Positions 1-5,297 of a DNA stretch of 9,976 nucleotides are shown in pieces. The translations under genes and the position numbers were made by a program. Position 1 is the stretch's first letter, and every line of letters begins with the position of its first letter. Below the pieces are notes generated by a model. The model made no database searches. It worked only from the letters and a program-made list of their open reading frames with translations, and was not told the origin of the DNA. Origin of the DNA: Pedobacter sp. UBA1951 (GTDB lineage Bacteria > Bacteroidota > Bacteroidia > Sphingobacteriales > Sphingobacteriaceae); the NCBI GenBank assembly GCA_002336465.1, contig DDEP01000038.1, positions 1 through 9,976 of the forward strand, read 5' to 3'.

Positions 1-728
1 GCATCTGTCCATGCTACCGAAGGATCTAAATGAGATTCGATCATCAAACCCTGCATATTTAAATCTAACGCTTTTTGAGAAATGTACGGAATTAACTCAC
101 GATTACCACAGATATGGCTCGGATCGTTAATGATAGGTAATTCAGGGCAAAGTGTTTTTAATTGGATGGCAAGTTCCCACATAGGTTCATTGCGGAAAGA
201 ACTTTTTTCAAAAGAAGAAAAACCTCTGTGTATAGCACCTAATTTTGTAATGCCAGCTTTGTTGATGCGTTCTAAAGCACCGATCCATAATTGCAGATCA
301 GGATTAACAGGGTTTTTTACCAAAACAGGAATGTCATGACCTTTTAAGGCATCAGCAATTTCCTGAACGGTAAAAGGATTAACGGTAGAACGGGCACCGA
401 TCCATAAAATATCTACGCCAGCCGCTAAAGCTTCTTCTACGTGTTTGGCATTGGCTACCTCAACAGCGGTAGGTAAACCTGTTTCTGCTTTTGCACGTTT
501 TAGCCATTCAAGGCCAATGCTGCCGATACCTTCAAACTCTCCCGGGCGGGTACGTGGTTTCCATATACCTGCTCTTAACACGCTTACTTTACCTGTTGCA
601 GCAAGTAAATGAGCGGTAGTTAACAATTGATCTTCAGTTTCGGCACTGCATGGTCCTGATATAAGCAAAGGTTCATTTGTTGGTGTGATCCAATTGCTTA
701 AGGGTTCAATGTTTAAATTTAGTTTCAT
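1..728 (-). CDS. DAHP synthase (3-deoxy-7-phosphoheptulonate synthase), probably fused to chorismate mutase; 3' part outside window
   Basis: The first shikimate-pathway enzyme condenses phosphoenolpyruvate and erythrose 4-phosphate. The 242 complete codons seen carry the KDO8P/DAHP synthase barrel: ISGPCSAE (23-30, metal-ligand Cys27), KPRTRPGEFEG (57-67), ARSTVNPF (112-119), LVKNPVNPD (136-144), IHRGFS (166-171), NDPSHICG (201-208, His205) and IESHLDPS (230-237, Glu231, Asp235). Proteins of this subtype in Bacteroidota usually have about 360 residues and end in an AroQ-type chorismate mutase domain; about a third of that length lies beyond the left edge, so the fusion is inferred, not seen. 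The start is the ATG at 726-728, and no strong Shine-Dalgarno precedes it. It lies downstream of pheA on the same strand, 143 bases away, and is probably co-transcribed from the attenuated promoter near 1870. A mutase here would complement pheA, which lacks one. Confidence 0.93.
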   Translation of the reverse strand, partial: MKLNLNIEPLSNWITPTNEPLLISGPCSAETEDQLLTTAHLLAATGKVSVLRAGIWKPRTRPGEFEGIGSIGLEWLKRAKAETGLPTAVEVANAKHVEEALAAGVDILWIGARSTVNPFTVQEIADALKGHDIPVLVKNPVNPDLQLWIGALERINKAGITKLGAIHRGFSSFEKSSFRNEPMWELAIQLKTLCPELPIINDPSHICGNRELIPYISQKALDLNMQGLMIESHLDPSVAWTD

Positions 729-790
729 CTATTAGGATATTTATTTTTTTTATGATTTGTTTCTCGTTTTTTGTTATTCGCTGTTCGTTT

Positions 791-870
791 TGGGACTTCC
801 AACCCGCAGACCTCGGAATTTCAGCTTCAGACTTCGGTCATCGGACTTCCGGCTCTCAACTTTCGGACTC
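791..870. repeat. degenerate GACTTC/GAAGTC short-repeat patch between pheA and DAHP synthase
   Basis: Variants of a word near GGACTTCCG recur every 10-20 bases on the plus strand: GGACTTCC near 793, CAGACCTCGG near 807, CAGACTTCGG near 828, CGGACTTCCGG near 842 and CTTTCGGACTC near 860. The patch is visibly GC-richer than the flanking AT-rich spacer. It begins right after the pheA stop codon. I see no perfect hairpin with a T-tract and no reading frame of note. From memory, similar GAAGTC-rich intergenic patches occur in Pedobacter-like genomes; that cannot be verified here. Confidence 0.5.
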
Positions 871-871
871 T

Positions 872-1705
872 TTAAACCTTGTCGTTCTTTAGATACTCGC
901 CCATAATATTAAAGTTAACGGTGTATTTCAATGCTCTACGTATAGCGGTATCATAATTTTCCATTTCTTTCCATTCCATATCTACATAGAAATAGTATTC
1001 ATTTCTTTTTCCCAAAACAGGCATGGATTGTATCTTGGTAAGGTTTACATTCAATTCGGCAAAAATCTGTAACACCTTGCTCAATGCCCCTACATGGTTA
1101 CCAACTTGAAAACAGATAGACGCTTTGTTAATGGGTTTTTCATGTTCGTTCTTGCTCTGTTCTAGAATAAGAAAGCGTGTAAAATTCTTTTTGTTTGATT
1201 CAATACGCCTTTCAAGGATATTTAATCCGTATAATTCGGCAGCAAGACTGTTTGCTATAGCCACGGTATCTTTTAGTTGCTCATCTTTTATTTTTTTAGC
1301 ACAAGCAGCTGTATCATTACCTTCAATTACGGTGATTTGAGGGAAATCATCAAAGAAATCTACACATTGCCTAATGGCAATAGGATGAGAAGTAGCAACT
1401 TTCACATCTTCAAATTTTACACCGGGTAAAGCTAAAAGATGCAATTGAATGGGTAGATAAACTTCGCCTGTTACCGCAAAATTATATTCTCTGATAAGGG
1501 TGTAATTAGGTAAAAGGCTACCTGCAATAGAGTTCTCGATGGCCATGATTACAAAATCAGCTTCGTTGTTTTCAAGCTTCTCGCAGGTTTGTTTAAACGA
1601 GTTGCATTCTATGGTTTCTATTTCTTTACCAAAGAATTTGTAGGCCGCTTCTTCATGAAACGATGCTTTTATACCTTGTATGGCTACTCTGGGTTTCTTT
1701 TTCAT
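872..1705 (-). CDS. pheA: prephenate dehydratase, monofunctional with ACT domain
   Basis: Converts prephenate to phenylpyruvate, the committed step to phenylalanine, in the cytoplasm. The 277 residues hold a periplasmic-binding-like catalytic region (about 5-180) with the N-terminal GIKASFHEEAA segment (11-21), ENSIAG (57-62), TSHP (105-108) and the catalytic TRF motif (176-178), then a C-terminal ACT domain (about 195-272) with GALSKVL (207-213). There is no N-terminal chorismate mutase, unlike enterobacterial PheA. The canonical ESRP phenylalanine-binding motif of the ACT domain reads QSMP (226-229), so feedback behaviour may differ. The start is the ATG at 1703-1705, only 12 bases past the T-tract of a strong terminator that forms the end of an aromatic leader attenuator. 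The DAHP synthase gene follows on the same strand. Confidence 0.95.
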   Translation of the reverse strand: MKKKPRVAIQGIKASFHEEAAYKFFGKEIETIECNSFKQTCEKLENNEADFVIMAIENSIAGSLLPNYTLIREYNFAVTGEVYLPIQLHLLALPGVKFEDVKVATSHPIAIRQCVDFFDDFPQITVIEGNDTAACAKKIKDEQLKDTVAIANSLAAELYGLNILERRIESNKKNFTRFLILEQSKNEHEKPINKASICFQVGNHVGALSKVLQIFAELNVNLTKIQSMPVLGKRNEYYFYVDMEWKEMENYDTAIRRALKYTVNFNIMGEYLKNDKV

Positions 1706-1717
1706 ATTGCTTTAAAC

Positions 1718-1748
1718 AAAAAAAGTCCCGGCGTTTTGCCGGGACTTT
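1718..1748 (-). terminator. intrinsic terminator of the pheA attenuator
   Basis: On the minus strand an 11-bp perfect stem (5' arm 1748-1738, 3' arm 1732-1722) encloses a 5-base loop. The core is AGTCCCGGC / GCCGGGACT. A run of seven T residues (1724-1718) overlaps the foot of the stem. It ends only 12 bases before the pheA start codon and well downstream of the separate terminator of the preceding lipoprotein gene. It therefore cannot be explained as that gene's terminator and must act on transcripts entering pheA. Confidence 0.93.
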
Positions 1749-1798
1749 CTTATACAAAATATTTTATTTGCTTATATTTTTTGCATATCAGTCCCGGC
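1718..1798 (-). promoter_or_regulatory. aromatic amino acid transcription attenuator (mutually exclusive antiterminator/terminator)
   Basis: Three segments on the minus strand: A (1798-1790, GCCGGGACT, within the last leader codons), B (1746-1738, AGTCCCGGC) and C (1732-1724, GCCGGGACT). A and C are identical, so B can pair with either. A:B (9 bp, 43-base AT-rich loop) would be the antiterminator; B:C (extended to 11 bp, followed by T7) is the terminator. A ribosome that finishes the leader covers A and lets B:C form, stopping transcription. A ribosome stalled on the upstream Tyr/Trp/Phe codons leaves A free to capture B, allowing read-through into pheA. The segments are seen directly; the mechanism is inferred from classical amino acid attenuators. 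Confidence 0.88.
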
Positions 1799-1850
1799 TC
1801 TTACTAAAGTAGTAAAAGTAACCAAACCAATATGTAGTGTTAATATTCAT
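1788..1850 (-). CDS. aromatic-rich leader peptide of the pheA attenuator (20 residues)
   Basis: A short ORF starts with ATG at 1848-1850 and ends with TGA at 1788-1790. Eight of the nine residues 7-15 (YWFGYFYYF) are aromatic: four Tyr, three Phe, one Trp. The stretch is followed by SKSRD and the stop. Such a run is essentially diagnostic of a stalling leader like those of enterobacterial phe and trp operons, although the sequence itself differs from those. The codons for S18, R19, D20 and the first base of the stop encode the antiterminator arm, so translation and RNA folding are physically coupled. It begins about 17 bases after a near-consensus promoter element. The peptide probably has no function beyond ribosome stalling. 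Four Tyr and three Phe codons suggest sensing of both charged tRNAs rather than Phe alone. Confidence 0.9.
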   Translation of the reverse strand: MNINTTYWFGYFYYFSKSRD

Positions 1851-1866
1851 TTTTGCTTTTCGGTGT

Positions 1867-1896
1867 CAAATGTACATAACAAATTTAATTTGTCAA
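1867..1896 (-). promoter_or_regulatory. Bacteroidota-type promoter of the leader-pheA operon
   Basis: On the minus strand TTGACA (1896-1891) provides the -33 TTG. Nineteen bases after that TTG comes TACATTTG (1874-1867), an exact match to the TAnnTTTG -7 consensus of Bacteroidota primary sigma factors. Transcription would start around 1860-1862, only about 10 bases before the leader ATG, consistent with a compact attenuator transcript. Confidence 0.8.
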
Positions 1897-2017
1897 TACT
1901 TATTTTAAAATAATTTTTGCGGAATATTATTTTGTGCAAAAGCAGGTGTGAAATACCTGCAAATTAAAATTGAAAGAGAAAGAATGCGAAAAAGTGGAAA
2001 TAGAAACAGGAGAACAT
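1897..2017. other. intergenic spacer with one small inverted repeat
   Basis: The stretch between the pheA promoter and the lipoprotein terminator holds no credible gene. One inverted repeat, GCAGGT (1942-1947) / ACCTGC (1955-1960) with a 7-base loop, lies about 45 bases upstream of the pheA -33 element. It has no T-tract. It could be an operator or a small RNA stem, but nothing seen supports either. Confidence 0.4.
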
Positions 2018-2050
2018 AAAAAAAGCACCGATTTAATCGGTGCTTTTTTT
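2018..2050. terminator. bidirectional intrinsic terminator after the small lipoprotein gene
   Basis: GCACCGAT (2025-2032) pairs perfectly with ATCGGTGC (2036-2043) across a 3-base loop. Seven A residues lie on the left and seven T residues on the right, so it can work in both directions. On the minus strand it ends the lipoprotein transcript 24 bases after its stop codon and insulates the pheA leader promoter from read-through. Confidence 0.9.
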
Positions 2051-2073
2051 ATAATTGTTTTTGACTATTACTA

Positions 2074-2271
2074 TTAGTGTTTTACAGTAGTAGTATCAGC
2101 TTTAACAACTGTATCAGTTTTAACAACTGTATCAGTTACAGTAGTGTCAGCTTTGATAGTAGTATCAGTACCGATAGTGTCAGTACCTTCTGCTTTTTTC
2201 TCTGATGAACAAGCAGCTACAGTTAAAGTTAAAGCGAAAGCTACGAAGCCAAGTTTGAATAAATTTTTCAT
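2074..2271 (-). CDS. small Asp/Thr/Val-repeat lipoprotein
   Basis: A 65-residue protein with a signal peptide (MKNLFKLGF, then hydrophobic residues 8-19) and a lipobox VAAC with Cys21 as the lipidation site. The mature part (SSEKKAEG, then variations of TDTVVK and ADTT) is almost entirely Asp, Thr, Val and Lys, has no globular features and ends in VKH. It is probably an extended linker on the outer membrane or cell surface; its function is unknown. Short lipoproteins of this composition are, from general recollection, common in Sphingobacteriaceae. Two repeat units are identical at the DNA level (18 bp twice). A TACCTTTG element (2332-2325) upstream suits a -7 box, and the gene has its own terminator, so it is monocistronic. 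Confidence 0.8.
   Translation of the reverse strand: MKNLFKLGFVAFALTLTVAACSSEKKAEGTDTIGTDTTIKADTTVTDTVVKTDTVVKADTTTVKH
2101..2136. repeat. perfect 18-bp tandem duplication inside the lipoprotein gene
   Basis: The unit TTTAACAACTGTATCAGT occurs at 2101-2118 and is repeated exactly at 2119-2136. It encodes two copies of a six-residue Thr-Asp-Thr-Val-Val-Lys block in the repeat tail. Diverged copies surround it. Confidence 0.95.
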
Positions 2272-2324
2272 TTTGAATTTTCTGTTTAAAATAATTAATT
2301 AATTAAATTTTACTCTTAATGCCG

Positions 2325-2332
2325 CAAAGGTA
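2325..2332 (-). promoter_or_regulatory. candidate -7 box of the small lipoprotein gene
   Basis: TACCTTTG on the minus strand matches TAnnTTTG and lies 54 bases upstream of the lipoprotein ATG. No TTG is found 19-20 bases upstream, so only half of the promoter is supported. Confidence 0.5.
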
Positions 2333-2558
2333 AAAAGGTAACCCACTACTTTGAAAAAAAAATCAAATTTTTTTATTTTTTGTTTTAAGCTGTTGATTTT
2401 TAGTTTTTTAAAATGTTTATTTTTTTGAAGGATTTATAGGTTACTACCTTGAGAATATGAAGATATACCTGTGTTTTTATTTTTTCAGTCGCATAAAATC
2501 ATAACTTACCCCAATATTTAATCTTCTATTTAAGTACAGGATTTATGCGCAATATTAA
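2333..2558. other. AT-rich divergent intergenic region
   Basis: Together with its flanks this is a 376-base gap (2272-2647) between divergent genes. It contains long A and T runs (2355-2440), an (AATT)n tract (2291-2310) in the lipoprotein 5' untranslated region, and no convincing gene. A 15-codon ORF at 2457-2504 was considered and not accepted. Confidence 0.5.
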
Positions 2559-2566
2559 TAGTTTTG
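2559..2566 (+). promoter_or_regulatory. candidate -7 box of the sigma factor operon
   Basis: TAGTTTTG matches TAnnTTTG and would start transcription near 2573, giving a 5' untranslated region of about 75 bases. No TTG stands 19 bases upstream, so the promoter could be weak, or dependent on another sigma factor including its own product. An exact 8-base direct repeat, TTTGGGTT, at 2613-2620 and 2625-2632 lies in the untranslated region. Confidence 0.4.
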
Positions 2567-2647
2567 CGTTCTAGAATAGTAAAAACAGAACATTTAATAC
2601 TAATTTTAAATTTTTGGGTTACCATTTGGGTTTTAACGTATTAATAG

Positions 2648-3214
2648 GTGAATATAAAGTTTAATAATCAGGTTCCAACAGATAGAGAAGTAGTTTTAGG
2701 CATACTCAATAACTCTGAGGATGCATTGAATAAATTGTATGCCGCTTATTTTCCGATGGTGTTGCAATTTATTTTAAATAACAGTGGCGATGAAGATGAG
2801 GCTAAAGATGTTTATCAGGAAGCGATTATCGTACTCTATAATAAAGTAAAGGAAGGGAGCTTTGAACTAAGCAGTAAGTTGAAAACCTATATTTATTCTG
2901 TAAGCAGGAGAATATGGTTAAAGAAGTTGACCCAACGCAATAAAAAAACGAGTAACATTGCAGATTTTGAAGAGGTTTTGGTGGTAGATGATGATTTAGA
3001 GCAGCACGAACAAAAAGACCTTCAATTTGATAAAATGCAGGAAGCACTCGAAAATTTAGGCGAACCTTGTAAAACCATTATACAGGACTTTTATATTCAT
3101 AATTTATCCATGCAGGATATCTGCGAAAAATTTGGCTATACCAATGCCGATAATGCAAAAACGCAGAAATATAAATGTTTACAAAGGTTAAAGAAACTGT
3201 TTTTTAATAACTAA
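2648..3214 (+). CDS. ECF-type RNA polymerase sigma factor
   Basis: A 188-residue sigma-70 family protein of extracytoplasmic function type. Region 2 spans about residues 27-97, with core-binding helices around DEDEAKDVYQEAIIVLY (48-64) and the promoter -10-reading helix around LKTYIYSVSRRIW (78-90). A short acidic linker (105-128) leads into region 4 (about 130-186), with a helix-turn-helix LSMQDICEKFGYTNADNAKTQ (153-173). Length and domain order are typical. The start is GTG: TAA and TAG codons stand in frame directly before it, and the next in-frame ATG would cut deep into region 2. Its stop codon directly abuts the ATG of the next gene, which encodes the likely membrane regulator of this sigma factor. 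Target promoters and the inducing signal are unknown. Confidence 0.92.
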   Translation: MNIKFNNQVPTDREVVLGILNNSEDALNKLYAAYFPMVLQFILNNSGDEDEAKDVYQEAIIVLYNKVKEGSFELSSKLKTYIYSVSRRIWLKKLTQRNKKTSNIADFEEVLVVDDDLEQHEQKDLQFDKMQEALENLGEPCKTIIQDFYIHNLSMQDICEKFGYTNADNAKTQKYKCLQRLKKLFFNN

Positions 3215-4303
3215 ATGATGAGAGAAGCGGATTTAGAAGCAATTATTGAAGATTATCTTAACGATAAGCTGAATACTGCCGAGCGTGAGGCTTTTGAGCA
3301 ACTGAGAAAAAATGATCCCATAGTAGATCATAAAGTAGTTGCGCATAAAGTGTTTTTAGATGCTATGGCACAGTATTCTACGGTTGTTAAGCTTAAAGAA
3401 CAGTTAAATCATGCACATAGTCAAATAGATGTAGATACTTTAGTTGAAGCTTACAAACCGCACCCATCTAAATTTGTACAATTATGGAGAAGCAATAAAG
3501 CTGCAATTGCTGTAGCCGCATCTTTCCTGATTTTGGCTATGATTTCTATTTATTCTATACAGAATAACAGTAAGCAAGCCGGTAGTTTTGAGGCCATGAG
3601 TCAAGATTTGGCACAATTGAAACGTTCTCAGAACAACCTTATCCGTAACATTAACTCTAAAAACAGTTCAGCTAACAAAACTCCTGCGGCAAGGTTTGGA
3701 GGTACAGGTTTTGCAGTTTCGGCAAATGGTTATATCGCTACCAATTACCACGTGATCAATGGTGCAGATTCTGTATATGTTCAAAACAATAAAGGTGTAT
3801 CTTATAAGGTTAAAGCTATATATACCGATTCGCAGAATGATATCGCTATTTTAAAAATCACAGATAAATCTTTTAATCTTCCGGGACTTCCATACACCAT
3901 TCGCAGAGGCTTATCGGGCGTAGGAGAACCTGTGTTTACCTTAGGTTTCCCTAAAGATGATGTCGTATTAGGAGATGGTTACGTGAGTTCAAAAACGGGT
4001 ATAAATGGTGATACTTTGGCATATCAAGTAGCTATTCCGGTAAATCCGGGTAACAGCGGCGGTCCGTTATTAGATAACAATGGTAATATAGTGGGGATTA
4101 TTAATGGTAAAGAAAATAAAACAGATGGCGCTACCTTTGCTGTAAAATCTAAATATATCATGGAAGCCTTAAATGCCATTCCACAAGATTCATTGAACAG
4201 AAAAGTAGCCTACGGAAAGAAAAGCCAACTACAAGGTTTAAAACGTAATAAGCAGGTAGAAAAAATGCAGGATTATGTTTTTATGATTAAAGTTTATAAT
4301 TAA
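3215..4303 (+). CDS. membrane-anchored trypsin-like serine protease with anti-sigma-like N-terminus
   Basis: A 362-residue protein with three parts. Residues 1-95 are cytoplasmic, charged and helical (DLEAIIEDYLNDKLNTAEREAF resembles the start of many anti-sigma factors), without the HxxxCxxC zinc motif. A single transmembrane helix spans about 96-115. The periplasmic part has a coiled-coil-like linker (124-150) and a trypsin/HtrA-fold protease (about 158-325). The catalytic triad looks intact: His179 in TNYHVI, Asp209 in NDIAIL, Ser281 in GNSGGP. There is no PDZ domain. The gene starts at the base after the sigma factor stop (two consecutive ATGs, so the start may be three bases later). By position and architecture it probably binds the sigma factor and responds to envelope stress or substrates. 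The protease fold is well supported; the anti-sigma role is inference. A membrane protease unrelated to sigma control is the alternative. Confidence 0.88.
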   Translation: MMREADLEAIIEDYLNDKLNTAEREAFEQLRKNDPIVDHKVVAHKVFLDAMAQYSTVVKLKEQLNHAHSQIDVDTLVEAYKPHPSKFVQLWRSNKAAIAVAASFLILAMISIYSIQNNSKQAGSFEAMSQDLAQLKRSQNNLIRNINSKNSSANKTPAARFGGTGFAVSANGYIATNYHVINGADSVYVQNNKGVSYKVKAIYTDSQNDIAILKITDKSFNLPGLPYTIRRGLSGVGEPVFTLGFPKDDVVLGDGYVSSKTGINGDTLAYQVAIPVNPGNSGGPLLDNNGNIVGIINGKENKTDGATFAVKSKYIMEALNAIPQDSLNRKVAYGKKSQLQGLKRNKQVEKMQDYVFMIKVYN

Positions 4304-4321
4304 GCAGATACTTAATAAATT

Positions 4322-4355
4322 TAAATCCCCGGAATTGAAAAGTTTCGGGGATTTA
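4322..4355 (+). terminator. hairpin after the protease gene
   Basis: TAAATCCCCG (4322-4331) pairs perfectly with CGGGGATTTA (4346-4355) over a 14-base loop that can be tightened by further A-T and G-T pairs. It begins 19 bases after the protease stop. The following T content is interrupted (TTGTTT), so termination may be partial. It ends 21 bases before the DUF72 start codon. Confidence 0.65.
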
Positions 4356-4376
4356 TTGTTTAAAGGAAGATACAAT

Positions 4377-5297
4377 ATGGAGTTTGGAAAAGTTTTAGAA
4401 AATGAAATCAATACCATCGATTTTACGTTGCCAGCAGATGGTGAACAAACTTTATTGACGTTAAAAGATAAAGGAAGAACCCATGCTGGTTTTTACATAG
4501 GATGTGCCAAGTGGGGCAGGAAAGAATGGATTAATTTAATTTACCCTCCAAAAACCAAAGAGAAGGATTTTTTAATGCACTATGTACGGCATTTCAATAC
4601 CATAGAACTCAATACAATTTTTTATGGAATTCCTAAAGCCGAGCAGATTATAAAGTGGAAAGAAATAGCCGAGCATAATGCAAAACAAGGTTTTCTGTTC
4701 TGTCCTAAATTTACCCAGAATATTACCCATATTAAACGTTTGGTAAATGCGCAACCAGAAACGGACCTTTACCTTCAGGCTATCCATCATTTTGGTAAAT
4801 ATTTAGGACCATGCTTTTTACAACTCAGTGATAACTTTGGACCTAAGAATTTTGATGCCCTAAAAAATTATTTAACGCTTTTGCCAGTTGATTTGAATAT
4901 GTTTGTTGAAGTACGACATATAGACTGGTTTAAAGATACTGGTGCCAGAAAGGAACTATTTGCTTTATTGGCCAGTTTAAATAAAGGAGCGGTTATAACA
5001 GATGCCAGCGGTAGGCGTGATTGTGTACATATGGAATTGAGCACACCCAAAGCATTTATAAGATTTGTAGGAAATGGAGGCAAATACCTAAGTTCTGATA
5101 AAAAGCGAGTGGATGAATGGACCGTACGCTTGAAAAACTGGTTAGATAGGGGATTGGAAGATGTTTATTTTTTCTTGCATCAGCATGATGAGAAAGATAC
5201 GCCCATTATAGCTGATTATACCATTGAAGTTTTTAATAAAGAGTTGGGAGCTGGTTTGAGACGTATAAACTTTATCAATAATGCTGAATTATTTTAG
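4377..5297 (+). CDS. DUF72 family protein (YecE-like)
   Basis: A 306-residue TIM-barrel-like protein of the DUF72/YecE family, whose biochemical role is not established. Recognisable family segments are YIGCAKWGRKEW (40-51), FNTIELNTIFYGIP (73-86), a Gly-Pro-containing QLSDNFGP (148-155), VEVRHIDWF (171-179) and ITDASGRRD (201-209), with FIRFVGN in the C-terminal third. The start is the ATG at 4377, preceded by AAAGGAAGA with AGGA at 4364-4367, one of the clearer ribosome-binding sites here. A longer version from TTG at 4335 would begin in the loop of the upstream hairpin and is rejected. Expression may depend on read-through of that hairpin from the sigma/protease genes. Its 3' end overlaps the convergent methyltransferase gene by 23 bases. 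Confidence 0.9.
   Translation: MEFGKVLENEINTIDFTLPADGEQTLLTLKDKGRTHAGFYIGCAKWGRKEWINLIYPPKTKEKDFLMHYVRHFNTIELNTIFYGIPKAEQIIKWKEIAEHNAKQGFLFCPKFTQNITHIKRLVNAQPETDLYLQAIHHFGKYLGPCFLQLSDNFGPKNFDALKNYLTLLPVDLNMFVEVRHIDWFKDTGARKELFALLASLNKGAVITDASGRRDCVHMELSTPKAFIRFVGNGGKYLSSDKKRVDEWTVRLKNWLDRGLEDVYFFLHQHDEKDTPIIADYTIEVFNKELGAGLRRINFINNAELF

Noticed and set aside
82..339. Plus-strand open frame in the first 340 bases
   Set aside because: It is antisense to the DAHP synthase coding region, whose family motifs are continuous across the whole stretch.
1125..1340. Open frames antisense to pheA and similar shadows within other genes (for example 2826-3047, 4572-4790, 4868-5083, 5774-5983, 6664-6846, 8826-9017)
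   Set aside because: They lie wholly inside well-supported genes on the other strand, show no domain signatures and have no convincing start signals.
1921..2050. Possible plus-strand small RNA ending at the 2018-2050 terminator
   Set aside because: The terminator is symmetric and fully explained by the minus-strand lipoprotein gene; no exact TAnnTTTG box is found upstream on the plus strand.
2457..2504. 15-codon ORF on the plus strand with several aromatic residues upstream of the sigma gene, considered as a second leader peptide
   Set aside because: No terminator or alternative hairpin follows, the candidate promoter lies downstream of it, and the downstream genes are not amino acid biosynthesis genes.
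4335..4376. In-frame extension of the DUF72 protein from a TTG at 4335
   Set aside because: The TTG lies in the loop of a strong hairpin and has no ribosome-binding site, while the ATG at 4377 has AGGA at proper distance and matches where the family similarity begins.
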